Source: Dyadobacter sp. 676 (GTDB lineage: Bacteria > Bacteroidota > Bacteroidia > Cytophagales > Spirosomataceae). From it: a DNA stretch of 64,000 nt. This document shows positions 8,427 to 16,878 of the stretch, piece after piece (position 1 is the stretch's first letter; each line of letters starts with the position of its first letter). Under the pieces are notes generated by a model. It was given only the letters and a program-made list of their open reading frames with translations, had not been told where the DNA came from and did not search any database. The position numbers and the translations under genes are program-made. The DNA lies in the NCBI RefSeq assembly GCF_040448675.1, contig NZ_CP159289.1, positions 186,001 through 250,000 on the forward strand, written 5' to 3'.

Positions 8427-9698
8427 ATGATTTCCTCTGCCAGAGCTGAAATAATCACGATCGGTGACGAGATACTTTTCGGCCAAATCGTCGATACAAA
8501 CACCCAATGGATTGGCGCTCAGCTCACTGATATCGGGATCCGTCCGGTGCGGAAAACGTCGGTCGGCGACAACAGGCAGGACATCCTCGACGCATTCGCA
8601 CAAGCCAGCCGGCGGGCTGATATCGTGATCGTCACAGGCGGCCTGGGCCCCACGCGCGACGACATTACGAAGCATACTTTCTGCGAATATTTCGGTACCG
8701 AACTCGAAATCAACCAGGACGCGCTCGCGCTCGTTACGGAATTTTTCGCAAAACGCGGCCGCGCCATGACCGAGCTGAACATCCAGCAGGCGGCGCTCCC
8801 CAAAAATTGTACCTACATTCCCAACCTGTGGGGAACCGCTCCCGGCATGTGGTTCGAAAAAGACGGGGTCATTTACGTGTCGCTGCCCGGCGTGCCCTAC
8901 GAAATGAAAAACCTGATGGAGTTCGAAATCCTGCCGAGGCTTAAAGCGCGGTTTTCGATCCACATTATTCAACATAAATCCATCCGAACGATCGGCATTG
9001 GTGAATCCTTTCTGGCGGAAAAAATCTCGGCATGGGAAGATGCCCTGCCTGGACATATCAAGCTGGCCTATCTGCCGCATTTCGGGCAGGTGAAGCTGCG
9101 GCTGACCGGCACCGGAACCGACCCGGCCGTTTTGGACAGAGAGCTGAACGAGCAGGTTGCATTGGCGCTCCCGCTGATCGGCGACTATGTTTTCGGCTAC
9201 GATTCCGACGAGCTGGAAACCGTCGTCGGCACGTTACTGATGCAAAACAATGCCACCGTGGGAACCGCAGAAAGCTGCACCGGTGGCTACGTTGCCAACC
9301 AGATCACGAGTGTTCCGGGTTCATCGCGCTATTTCGAAGGCTCGGTGGTAAGTTACAGCAATGCGCTGAAAATAAACCTGCTCGGTGTATCAGCAGAGAC
9401 GCTCGAAGCTTACGGTGCCGTGAGCGAGCAAACCGCCCGCGAAATGGCCGAAGGGGCCCGCCGCGTGCTGAATACCACCTTTGCCCTCTCGACCACCGGC
9501 ATCGCAGGCCCCGACGGCGGTACGCCGGAAAAGCCGGTAGGCACCGTGTGGATCGCCTGCGCCACGCCCGACGAGACGTTCACACAACTGCTCACATTAA
9601 GAAACAACAGAAAAATCAATATAGAACTAACCTGCTCCTATGCCCTTAATCTGCTGAGAAAAACCATTTTAAAAACATCGCTCGCGGTAAAAGGATAA
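8427..9698 (+). CDS. cinA: CinA, nicotinamide-nucleotide amidase / ADP-ribose pyrophosphatase-type protein
   Basis: 423-residue cytoplasmic protein with the two classic halves. The N-terminal molybdopterin-binding-like domain (about residues 6-170) has EIITIGDEILFGQIVDTN and VTGGLGPTRDDITKH. The C-terminal CinA amidase domain (about 265-415) has NNATVGTAESCTGGYVANQ and FALSTTGIAGPDGGTPEKPVGTVW. Family members recycle pyridine nucleotides by deamidating NMN; the name comes from competence induction in pneumococcus, which need not apply here. It leads a plus-strand gene run with a 63-base gap before the E2 gene. Confidence 0.95.
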   Translation: MISSARAEIITIGDEILFGQIVDTNTQWIGAQLTDIGIRPVRKTSVGDNRQDILDAFAQASRRADIVIVTGGLGPTRDDITKHTFCEYFGTELEINQDALALVTEFFAKRGRAMTELNIQQAALPKNCTYIPNLWGTAPGMWFEKDGVIYVSLPGVPYEMKNLMEFEILPRLKARFSIHIIQHKSIRTIGIGESFLAEKISAWEDALPGHIKLAYLPHFGQVKLRLTGTGTDPAVLDRELNEQVALALPLIGDYVFGYDSDELETVVGTLLMQNNATVGTAESCTGGYVANQITSVPGSSRYFEGSVVSYSNALKINLLGVSAETLEAYGAVSEQTAREMAEGARRVLNTTFALSTTGIAGPDGGTPEKPVGTVWIACATPDETFTQLLTLRNNRKINIELTCSYALNLLRKTILKTSLAVKG

Positions 9699-9761
9699 AT
9701 GAAGATCAGAACCGGTGGGGTAACAAAAGCATGTTTTCCTTACCTTCGAAAAAAGAGGATT

Positions 9762-11051
9762 ATGAAAATAATTGAAATGGTAATGCCTCCGATGGGGGAA
9801 AGCATCATGGAATGCACTGTGCTTCACCTGCTTGCGGAAGAAGGTGCGAAGGTGCGTGTCGATGACTCCATCCTGGAAGTTGCTACCGATAAAGTTGATA
9901 CCGAAGTCCCCTGTCCTTATGAGGGAACACTTACGAAATGGCTTGTAAAAGTCGATGACGTGGTGCCGATCGGCAGCGCGGTGGCGCAGATTGAAGTAGC
10001 GGACGACGTTGTAGCGCTCGAAGCTCCTCCGCTGGTACCCGTGGAAGAAGAAGCAGACGTTGCCGCAACGGCCGCATTGCTCGAAAAAGATTTCCGGGCG
10101 GCCGTAAGCAGAGCGCCTGAACCGGCTTACGAATACGCACCGGCGGATACCGCTGTCAATTCTTTCTATTCGCCGCTAGTCCTCAGCATCGCGCGCGAGG
10201 AGCAGATCCCGGTTGACGAGTTGAAAATTATCAAAGGAACGGGCCTGGAAAACCGGGTTACCAAGGACGATATTCTTTCCTATGTGGAGCACCGCCGGAA
10301 GAAAGGTGCTCCCTCTGCCCCCGCCACCTCGTTGAATGGCAGTACGGAGATCATTGAAATGGACCGGATGCGGAAGATGATTTCGCAGCGGATGGTCGAG
10401 TCGAAGCGGATTTCGGCCCACGTTACTTCGTTCATTGAAACGGATATGACGCCGGTAGTGAACTGGCGGGAGCATGTGAAGGCCGAATACCGCAAAAAGA
10501 CCGGAGACAGCATTACATTCACGCCGATCCTGATCGAAGCCGTTGCAAAGGCCATCAGGGATTACCCGCTGATCAATATTTCGGTGGAAGGCGACAAGAT
10601 TGTCAAGAAAAAGGACATTAACATAGGAATGGCCGTAGCATTGCCGGATGGTAACCTGATCGTTCCGGTAATCCACAATGCCGACCACTATGATCTGCCC
10701 GGTCTGGCCCGCAAAGTGAACGACCTCGCAAGGCGTGCGCGGGAGAACAAGCTGAAAGCGGACGATCTCGCCGGCGGCACCTACACCGTTTCCAATATCG
10801 GCGCGTTCTCGAATTTAATGGGGACACCTATTATCGTACAACCGCAAGTGGCGATCATGGCGTTCGGGGCGATCAGGAAGAAGCCGGCGGTGATAGAAAC
10901 GCCCCAGGGCGATCTGATCGGTATCCGCAGCATGATGTTCGTCTCCCATTCCTACGACCATCGCGTGGTGGACGGCTCGCTGGGCGGTTTATTCCTCAAA
11001 CGCGTAAACGATTACCTCGAAAACTTCGACATTACCCGAACGATTAGCTGA
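9762..11051 (+). CDS. 2-oxo acid dehydrogenase E2 component (dihydrolipoamide acyltransferase)
   Basis: 429-residue E2 acyltransferase core of a pyruvate, 2-oxoglutarate or branched-chain dehydrogenase complex. I chose the ATG at 9762, preceded by AAAAGAGG, over an upstream ATG at 9699. The N-terminal lipoyl domain carries the lipoylated lysine in ATDKVD (Lys44). A peripheral-subunit-binding domain lies at about 135-178 (SPLVLSIAREEQIPV..ENRVTKDDIL), and the catalytic domain ends with HRVVDG (His400, Asp404). No E1 or E3 gene is adjacent, so which complex it serves is open. Its stop overlaps the next start by one base (TGATG). Confidence 0.92.
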   Translation: MKIIEMVMPPMGESIMECTVLHLLAEEGAKVRVDDSILEVATDKVDTEVPCPYEGTLTKWLVKVDDVVPIGSAVAQIEVADDVVALEAPPLVPVEEEADVAATAALLEKDFRAAVSRAPEPAYEYAPADTAVNSFYSPLVLSIAREEQIPVDELKIIKGTGLENRVTKDDILSYVEHRRKKGAPSAPATSLNGSTEIIEMDRMRKMISQRMVESKRISAHVTSFIETDMTPVVNWREHVKAEYRKKTGDSITFTPILIEAVAKAIRDYPLINISVEGDKIVKKKDINIGMAVALPDGNLIVPVIHNADHYDLPGLARKVNDLARRARENKLKADDLAGGTYTVSNIGAFSNLMGTPIIVQPQVAIMAFGAIRKKPAVIETPQGDLIGIRSMMFVSHSYDHRVVDGSLGGLFLKRVNDYLENFDITRTIS

Positions 11052-11584
11052 TGTTGAGATTAACCCTGGACATGGACGACGTGCTGGCGAACACCCACGA
11101 AAAACTCGTCGAGATTGTCCTCACCGACTTTTCGACCACCTTGCACCGGGAGGACTTCAAGACGAAAGGGTTAAGGGAACTGCTGCATCCGAAGCAACTT
11201 TCGAAGCTGCACAGGATAATGGATTCGCCGGGCTTTTTTGCCGACATCGAGGTAAAGGAAGGTGCTATCGAAACGGTCTACCAGCTTTCAAAATACTACG
11301 AACTTTTTGTGGCAACCGCCTGCATGGAGTTCCCTAACTCGTTTCGGGATAAATTTGACTGGTTGAAGCGGCATTTCCCGTTCATTCCGTGGACCAACGT
11401 GGTTTTCTGCGGGTATAAAAGCATTGTACAATCGGATTACCTGATCGACGACCACGTGCGTAACCTGGCTGCCTTCAAAGGTAAAGGCATTCTTTTTTCA
11501 TCCCCGCATAACCTTCGTGAAACCGCCTATAAACGCGTTTCGAGCTGGAAGGAAGTGTCGGAATTATTTTTGCATAGCGTATGA
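11051..11584 (+). CDS. 5'(3')-deoxyribonucleotidase-like HAD phosphatase
   Basis: 177-residue HAD-superfamily phosphatase of the NT5C (5' nucleotidase, deoxy) type, predicted to dephosphorylate deoxynucleoside monophosphates in the cytoplasm. HAD motif I is LTLDMDDVLAN (nucleophile Asp7, acid Asp9). Later TACMEF carries motif II and DYLIDDHVRNLAAF the motif IV aspartates. It overlaps the E2 gene by one base and the response regulator by four (ATGA), so it is embedded in an operon. The substrate is inferred from the family; no pathway partner is nearby. Confidence 0.85.
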   Translation: MLRLTLDMDDVLANTHEKLVEIVLTDFSTTLHREDFKTKGLRELLHPKQLSKLHRIMDSPGFFADIEVKEGAIETVYQLSKYYELFVATACMEFPNSFRDKFDWLKRHFPFIPWTNVVFCGYKSIVQSDYLIDDHVRNLAAFKGKGILFSSPHNLRETAYKRVSSWKEVSELFLHSV

Positions 11585-12258
11585 AACTGTTACTGATAGA
11601 GGACGAGCCCAAAACGTTGCAGTCGATACGGCAGGGGCTGGAAGAGAACGGATACGAGGTAGACATTGCCTACGACGGCCTCATTGGCAAGCAGCTGGCA
11701 CGCAGCAATGTGTACCAGCTGATTATCAGCGACATTATCATACCCGGTATCAATGGTATCGAGCTTTGCCGAGAAATCCGCAGTTGGGGCGATGAAACGC
11801 CCATATTAATGCTCACCGCACTGGGAACGACCGACGACAAGGTAACCGGCCTCGATGCCGGTGCGGACGACTACCTGGTCAAGCCATTTGAATTCAAGGA
11901 ACTCCTGGCACGCGTACGTGCGCTCACGAAGCGCGGATCGACCGTTTCGCACACAGCGCAGGTTCTGCGCTTCGCCGACTTGGAGGTTTCGCTCGATGCG
12001 AAAACCGTTTATCGTTCAGGCAACAAGATCAATCTCACGGCGCGGGAATTCAACCTGCTGGTTTATCTGATCCGTAACCAGGGAAGGGTTATTTCGAAGG
12101 TCGAAATCGCCGAGCAGGTATGGGATATCGGATTTGATACCGGTACGAATGTTATTGAAGTATATGTAAATTATCTTCGTAAAAAAATTGACAAAGATTA
12201 CCCGGTCAAACTCATCCACACGCAGTTTGGAATGGGCTATGTGCTTAAAGTAGAATAA
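11581..12258 (+). CDS. OmpR/PhoB-family response regulator
   Basis: 225-residue DNA-binding response regulator. The receiver domain (1-115) has the acidic pocket IEDE, phosphoacceptor Asp51 in LIISDIIIPG, MLTALG and the conserved Lys in LVKPFEFKELLARV. The winged-helix output domain (about 130-225) ends TGTNVIEVYVNYLRKKID..IHTQFGMGYVLKVE. The gene overlaps the nucleotidase stop (ATGA) and is followed 3 bases later by its histidine kinase, forming a classical two-component pair; the signal is unknown. The domain layout resembles heavy-metal or envelope-stress regulators such as CusR, which is only a resemblance. Confidence 0.95.
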   Translation: MKLLLIEDEPKTLQSIRQGLEENGYEVDIAYDGLIGKQLARSNVYQLIISDIIIPGINGIELCREIRSWGDETPILMLTALGTTDDKVTGLDAGADDYLVKPFEFKELLARVRALTKRGSTVSHTAQVLRFADLEVSLDAKTVYRSGNKINLTAREFNLLVYLIRNQGRVISKVEIAEQVWDIGFDTGTNVIEVYVNYLRKKIDKDYPVKLIHTQFGMGYVLKVE

Positions 12259-12261
12259 GTT

Positions 12262-13645
12262 ATGCAAATCCGCACCCGACTTACGGTTCAGTTCTCCTTG
12301 CTGGTAAGCGGTATTTTGCTGATCACCTTTCTCGCCGTCTACTTTTTTACGTATTACAATGTAACGGAGGACTTTTACGACCGCCTTCGCTCGAAGGCCA
12401 AGTCGCAGGCCGAGCTTTTGCTGAAAGTGCAGGTACCGCTTATCAACGCCGAGGTCCTGAAAGCCCTGGACGAAACCAACCGGGACCTGATTTATGATGA
12501 GAACATCTTCATTTTCGACGAGAAGAACCGCCTCATTTACAGCAACTCTACTACCCCCCCAACTGAAAGCATTGCACGTCTCGAACTACTGGCTGGATGA
12601 GATCCGCAAGGCCGGGCAGATCCGTTACGACGACGGCGATTACAAAGTGGTAGGCCTTTATTATAAATATCCCTTCAATAAAGCCGTGGTAATGCTTGGT
12701 GCGAAAGACTTGTACGGACAAGCAAACCTTTCGAACCTAAAAACCCTGCTGACCGTCCTCTATTTTATCGTGACATTCGTGGTGGCGATTGTAGGCTGGA
12801 TATTCTCGAAACGCGCCTTACGCCCGATTTCCAAGGTAATGAATGCCGTGGAGGGTATATTGCCCCAAAATCTCGACACCAGGCTGAATGTGCCTAACCA
12901 AAAGGACGAAATCGGCCGTCTGACTGTGACCTTCAACAAGCTGCTCGACCGTATCGAGACGGCCTTTCAAATGCAGAAAATATTCGTTGCCAATGTTTCG
13001 CACGAGCTGAAAAACCCGCTCACGAAAATCAAATCGCAACTGGAAGTGAGTATGCTCAAAGAGCGGAACCCACAGGAGTATCAGATGACGATCCGCTCGG
13101 TGCTCGAAGACATTCAGGAGCTTGGCCAGCTTTCGAACACCCTGCTGGAACTCGCCAAAGTGAGCGAAGACCAGCGCGACCTGCTTACGGAGGTCATCCG
13201 TGTAGACGACCTGCTGCTCGATTGCCGGATGAACCTGGCCGAAGCGAATCCGGCCTACAATATCCAGCTGAACTTCGACGAGCTCCCCGAAGACGACACC
13301 TGGCTCGAAATCACCGGCAACTCCACACTCCTTAAAACCGCTTTCCTGAACCTGATGGACAACGCTTGCAAGTTCTCCGACGACAACACCGTGAACGTGT
13401 GCCTGCATCCGTCGCGCGGGCAGCTCGGGCTGACATTTTCGGATAACGGCAAGGGTATTCCGGAGAAGGACAAGAGCCTCGTTTTTCAGCCATTTTACCG
13501 CAGCGACAATACCGCGAGCATTAAAGGCTATGGCATCGGCCTGTCGCTGGTGGAGCGGATCGTGAAGTTGCATAACGGCAGCGTCAGCATTCAATCGAAC
13601 GTCCCGAAAGGCACCACATTTCGCCTGACTTTTTTGCGCCTCTAA
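12262..13645 (+). CDS. Sensor histidine kinase, interrupted by a +1 frameshift
   Basis: Membrane sensor kinase partnering the upstream regulator. Reading frame 1 (12262-12600) gives an N-terminal membrane helix (VQFSLLVSGILLITFLAVYFF) and a periplasmic sensor. Translation then shifts frame at C7 (12554-12560). Removing one C joins SNSTT to PQLKALHVSNYW and gives an intact 460-residue kinase: second helix (LTVLYFIVTFVVAIVGWIF), HAMP, H-box (NVSHELKNPLTKIKS), N-box (NLMDNACKFSDD) and G-boxes (DNGKGIP, GYGIGLSL). As sequenced the kinase is truncated after about 112 residues. Assembly error, phase variation or true loss are all possible; similar errors elsewhere favour the first. Confidence 0.9.
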
Positions 13646-13772
13646 GCAAATTCTAACTTATTATTAACGCCTTTCTAAGTATTGTTGATCTTATTTGTAA
13701 TGTCGACAGGGCGAAAACATCGCCGGTCGCAAATTCAAAGGATTTCATTTTTTGTGGTGTTAATAAGCAAAT
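13646..13772 (+). other. Long 3' region or possible small RNA
   Basis: 127 bases between the kinase stop and a strong terminator, without an ORF. It contains a small hairpin (GGCGA/TCGCC near 13710) and a weak promoter-like TTGTTGATCTTATTTGT at 13682-13698, which lacks two spacer bases of the TAnnTTTG consensus. It is either the kinase 3' UTR or a short independent RNA. Confidence 0.3.
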
Positions 13773-13807
13773 TTGGCAGGTGTCTCTCACGCCTGCCAAT
13801 TTTTTTG
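13773..13807 (+). terminator. Strong intrinsic terminator
   Basis: Perfect 8-bp stem TTGGCAGG/CCTGCCAA followed by seven T. It closes the cinA-to-kinase operon or a small RNA. Confidence 0.85.
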
Positions 13808-14080
13808 TCATGGTCGGAATGTCAAGGATTGTCATTGGTAGTCAAGTGTGGTCATTGGTAGTCAGGTGTGGTCAAGTGTTAGCATTGGTAGTCAGGTATA
13901 ATCAAGTGTTGTCATTAGTAGTCAGGCGTAGTCGAGGACTGTAATTGGTAGACTGAGAGCAAAAAAAGGAGGAGAAAATGATCGACTGACCAATTTCTCC
14001 TCCTCCCTATCAAGAACTATTTCAGACTACACTTGACTATCCACGACCACACCTGACAATCCACGACACCGTCCAGCCGA
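13808..14080. repeat. Degenerate 20/30-bp direct repeats on both sides of a terminator, in opposite orientations
   Basis: Left arm (about 13830-13950): three adjacent 30-base units beginning TTGGTAGTCAGG, preceded and followed by partial copies. Right arm (about 14024-14075), read on the minus strand: two 20-base units (GTGGATTGTCAGGTGTGGTC and a close variant). The shared core is GTCAGGTGTGGTC or GTCAAGTGTGGTC, so the arms form a large imperfect inverted repeat around the hairpin at 13968-14003. No ORF. Origin unknown. Confidence 0.7.
13961..14003 (-). terminator. Intrinsic terminator of the desaturase gene
   Basis: On the minus strand a 10-bp stem GGAGGAGAAA/TTTCTCCTCC with a 16-base loop is followed by seven T (A run at 13961-13967 on plus). 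It lies about 90 bases downstream of the desaturase stop. Confidence 0.8.
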
Positions 14081-14095
14081 TCAGAACATCATGCA

Positions 14096-14842
14096 TCAGT
14101 GCTTCTTTCGAATCTCGATAATCTTCAACTTATTCAGCAGCTTGATCACCGGGTAAGTCGGGTCGATTTCGAACCATTTCGAACCAAAGTTGATTGAATT
14201 AGGCCGTTTGTGGTGATTGTTCTGGAAGAGCTCTCCCATCATCAGGAAATCGAAGATCAGCGAGTTCTTGGATTCGTCCTGGTTATCGAAATTCTGGTAG
14301 CCATATTTGTGCCCGCTCCAGTTCACGATCGCGCCGTGGATCGGACCCATCAGGAAATGGATCGGCAGCAGGAAAAAGAACGCCCAGTGCATATCCAGGT
14401 AAATGTACGCCAGCACGTAGAATGCGAGGTAAAGAAGCCCCCAGCCTATTCTCGAAATCCAGGAATCACCCAGCTTTTCCACAAAATTCCACTCGGGATA
14501 GTTACGCTCGAAACGCGTTTCGATGGCCCGTTTGCGATTCAAAACGGCATTGTAAATGTTTTTGGTTTCCCACATCATGGTAAATACATTTTTGGTATGA
14601 TGCGGAGAATGCGGGTCTTTTTCGGTATCGCTGAACGCATGATGCATGCGGTGCAGGATCGCATATGCCCGTGGGCTTAAATAGGAAGAACCTTGTGAAA
14701 GATAGGTGAGCAGATAGAAGAACCGTTCCCACGGCTTGCTCATTATGAACATTTTATGAGCGGAATAGCGGTGCAGGAAAAAGGTTTGACAGAATAATGA
14801 CAAATACCAATGTACAACAAATACAATCAGAACTATATACAT
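14096..14842 (-). CDS. Membrane fatty-acid desaturase (acyl-CoA desaturase type)
   Basis: 248-residue integral membrane di-iron desaturase that inserts a double bond in acyl chains. The three histidine boxes are visible: HRYSAH (residues 24-29), HRMHHAFSD (about 64-72) and NHHKRP (about 210-215). Hydrophobic segments flank them (MYIVLIVFVVHWYLSLFCQ at the start; IGWGLLYLAFYVLAYIYL in the middle). It is shorter than many stearoyl-CoA-type desaturases but has all iron ligands. It is a single-gene unit with a promoter box at 14879-14886 and its own terminator; such genes often respond to temperature, which the sequence does not show. Confidence 0.9.
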   Translation of the reverse strand: MYIVLIVFVVHWYLSLFCQTFFLHRYSAHKMFIMSKPWERFFYLLTYLSQGSSYLSPRAYAILHRMHHAFSDTEKDPHSPHHTKNVFTMMWETKNIYNAVLNRKRAIETRFERNYPEWNFVEKLGDSWISRIGWGLLYLAFYVLAYIYLDMHWAFFFLLPIHFLMGPIHGAIVNWSGHKYGYQNFDNQDESKNSLIFDFLMMGELFQNNHHKRPNSINFGSKWFEIDPTYPVIKLLNKLKIIEIRKKH

Positions 14843-14878
14843 GGAACGGTAGAAAATTTTAATATGCTAAACTTTGTA

Positions 14879-14886
14879 CAAAAGTA
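14879..14886 (-). promoter_or_regulatory. Putative -7 box for the desaturase
   Basis: Minus-strand TACTTTTG (TAnnTTTG) 37 bases before the start codon; the same octamer precedes gldC and the 2-hydroxyacid dehydrogenase gene. Confidence 0.45.
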
Positions 14887-14970
14887 AGTGCCAAAGGTTA
14901 GAAAACCGAAATTTCCCAAACTAAATTTGGAATATAGCCATAGCCTCGTTTAGGCCCTCGACTTCTGCGG

Positions 14971-15630
14971 CTATTCGATCATAAAGGCGTAACTCAGCAG
15001 GTTGGCGCCCATTTGCAATGCCTTGCGGCGCATTTCCTCAGGGTCGTTATACACACTCTGGTCCTCCCAACCATTTCCGAGGTCGGTTTCGTAGCTGTAA
15101 AAGCATATCAACCGCCCCTGCCATATCAATCCGAAGCCCTGCGGCTGCTTACCGTCATGTTCGTGGACTTTCGGCAAACCGTCGGGGAAGTTATATTTCA
15201 TATGGTAAATCTGATGATCGTAAGGAAGTTCGACGAACGAGAGTTCGGGAAAAACCTTTTTCATTTCGCGGCGGATAAACTGGTCGAGGCCGTAGTTGTC
15301 GTCCACATGCAAAAAGCCTCCGGAAAGCAGGTAATTCCGCAGGTTCTGTGCTTCCGCTTCGGAAAAAACCACATTTCCATGGCCCGTCATGTGCACGAAC
15401 GGGTAGGCGAAAATATCCGGGCTGCCCACTTCCACTACATCCTCCACCGGATTGATGTTCATTTTAAGCTCCGCATTGCAGAACTTGATCAGGTTCGGCA
15501 GCGAGGTCTTGTTGGCATACCAATCCCCTCCCCCGCCGTATTTCAACTTGGCGATCTTCAACGACGATTGCCCGAACGAGGCCAGGGACGCGCAGAGGAA
15601 TAGGGCGAGAACGGCGAGGTGGACTTTCAT
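14971..15630 (-). CDS. DUF4159 protein, secreted
   Basis: 219-residue DUF4159 family protein with a signal peptide (MKVHLAVLALFLCASLASFGQ). The mature domain starts LKIAKLKYGGGGDWY and includes FAYPFVHMTGHGNVVFS and LRNYLLSGGFLHVDDNYG, a glutamine-amidotransferase-like fold also seen near MoxR/aerotolerance gene sets. The function is unknown; it is usually periplasmic. Here it stands alone between the desaturase and rsmE. Its leader is made of tandem octamers (15631-15668), leaving no recognisable ribosome-binding site. Confidence 0.88.
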   Translation of the reverse strand: MKVHLAVLALFLCASLASFGQSSLKIAKLKYGGGGDWYANKTSLPNLIKFCNAELKMNINPVEDVVEVGSPDIFAYPFVHMTGHGNVVFSEAEAQNLRNYLLSGGFLHVDDNYGLDQFIRREMKKVFPELSFVELPYDHQIYHMKYNFPDGLPKVHEHDGKQPQGFGLIWQGRLICFYSYETDLGNGWEDQSVYNDPEEMRRKALQMGANLLSYAFMIE

Positions 15631-15668
15631 GAGTGAATGATTGAATGAGTGAATGAGTGAATGAGTGG
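15631..15668. repeat. Tandem octamer GAGTGAAT, ~4.5 copies, in a gene leader
   Basis: GAGTGAAT GATTGAAT GAGTGAAT GAGTGAAT GAGTGG lies directly against the DUF4159 start codon (minus gene). Slippage in copy number would change the 5' leader. Confidence 0.8.
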
Positions 15669-15747
15669 CTGATCGATTAATTTCAAATGATTAAAGTGGA
15701 AAACTAACGAATGACCAGAATTCACTTACACAGTTTTTGAGATAGTG

Positions 15748-15777
15748 TCATTCGGTCATTCGGTCATTCGGTCATTG
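15748..15777. repeat. Tandem octamer TCATTCGG, ~3.75 copies, at the rsmE stop
   Basis: Three full copies of TCATTCGG plus TCATTG; the last copy supplies the rsmE stop codon (TCA at 15772-15774 on plus). Confidence 0.75.
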
Positions 15778-16483
15778 CAAAACCTGCGCCAGGTTAATGG
15801 CGTGGCATCCTGCTATGGCGGCGGTTTCGGTTCTGAGGCGTGTGGGGCCTAAGGACACGGTTTGGAAACCGTTTTCCAGCGCCACTTCCACTTCCCTTGG
15901 ACTGAAATCCCCCCTCAGGGCCGATCAGCAATGTCGTATCATTTCCCTTTTTTATTTTGCTAAAAACGTGTTCCACCGTATTTTGTTCCGGAACGTACGC
16001 AATCAGTCGGACGGCGTCGCCCACATTTTTAATAAACGGCTCATACTTGTTATTTACTGTAATGTAAGGCATATAATATTGCCGCGACTGCTTCATGGCG
16101 GCAGCGGCAATGCGGTTCAGCCTCGCCAGGTTTACTACGCGGTTCAGGGTTTCAGGGTTGGTGTGCTCGGTCACCACGAAATCGATGCGTTCCACACCTA
16201 TTTCGGTCATTTTCTCCACCATCCATTCGTTCCGCTCGGCCTTGCGTGTAGGCGCTATCGCCATATTGACGGCAAATCCTCTCCGTCCCATCATTTTAGA
16301 TTCGATCACCTCGTAACCTACTTTTCGACCCTGAACATTGAGCCTGCATTTTTGCACCAGCCCTTTGCCGTCGGTGACGTAAATCATGTCGCCGGAACCC
16401 AGCCTCAGAACCTTCGAACTATGCTTTGCCTCCTCTTCGTCGAGCTCAAAAACGTGTGGGTCAGGTTGATAAAACAAATGCAT
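15772..16483 (-). CDS. rsmE: 16S rRNA (uracil1498-N3)-methyltransferase, with a +1 frameshift
   Basis: RsmE methylates U1498 of 16S rRNA using S-adenosylmethionine (SPOUT fold). N-terminal PUA-like domain (MHLFYQPDPHVFELDEEEAKH), then VNMAIAPTRKAERNEWMVEK and LLIGPEG. After LLIGPEG the frame breaks in a run of six C on the plus strand (15909-15914). With five C the protein continues DFSPREVEVALENGF, then SLGPTRLRTETAAIAG, and ends INLAQVLQ at 15772, for 236 residues, the normal length and C-terminal knot. As sequenced the tail is scrambled (QSKGSGSGAG) and ends at 15794 without the SAM-binding loop. An essential-fold interruption like this suggests a consensus error. Confidence 0.9.
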
Positions 16484-16878
16484 TTTTCCAATATTGTAAT
16501 AATGTAAAGCAATCCCTCGCGGGCATTCGAAAATATATAAAATTCCCGGAACCGCACAAAATTGGCCATCCCCGCAGAATTCTATAAGCGCCCGTTCACC
16601 GGCACTCCGGTTTCTTGCACATTCCTGATATTTTTTAGTTTCATAGGTATATTTTTACACCTGTTTCGACCATTTTAACAAAAATATCGATCCAACCCGC
16701 CATTTTTGAAACCAGCCTGATTTATTAGAATAGTACATTTTTTACTGACAATACTACCACGAACGCAATAATATTTTGCGGAAGGTTAATTTTTCCTAAC
16801 ATTTATTTTTTGTAAATACATTTTTGCATTAATATTGTGCCGTTATAATTATTCGTCACCACTTTATCTAGTACTATT
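16484..16878. other. AT-rich intergenic region upstream of GSII
   Basis: 395 bases between divergent rsmE and GSII without a supported ORF. The last 100 bases before the GSII start are strongly AT-rich and include TACATTTTTGC at about 16827-16837, one base off the TAnnTTTG box, so the GSII promoter is probably here. I saw no repeat, terminator or clear operator. Confidence 0.5.

Noticed and set aside
13682..13698. Firm promoter for a small RNA
   Set aside because: TTATTTG lacks the two-base spacer of TAnnTTTG; kept only as a weak finding.
16484..16878. Sigma-54 promoter upstream of GSII
   Set aside because: A GGCAC...TTGCA pair near 16601 has nine bases between the elements instead of five, so it does not fit the -24/-12 spacing.
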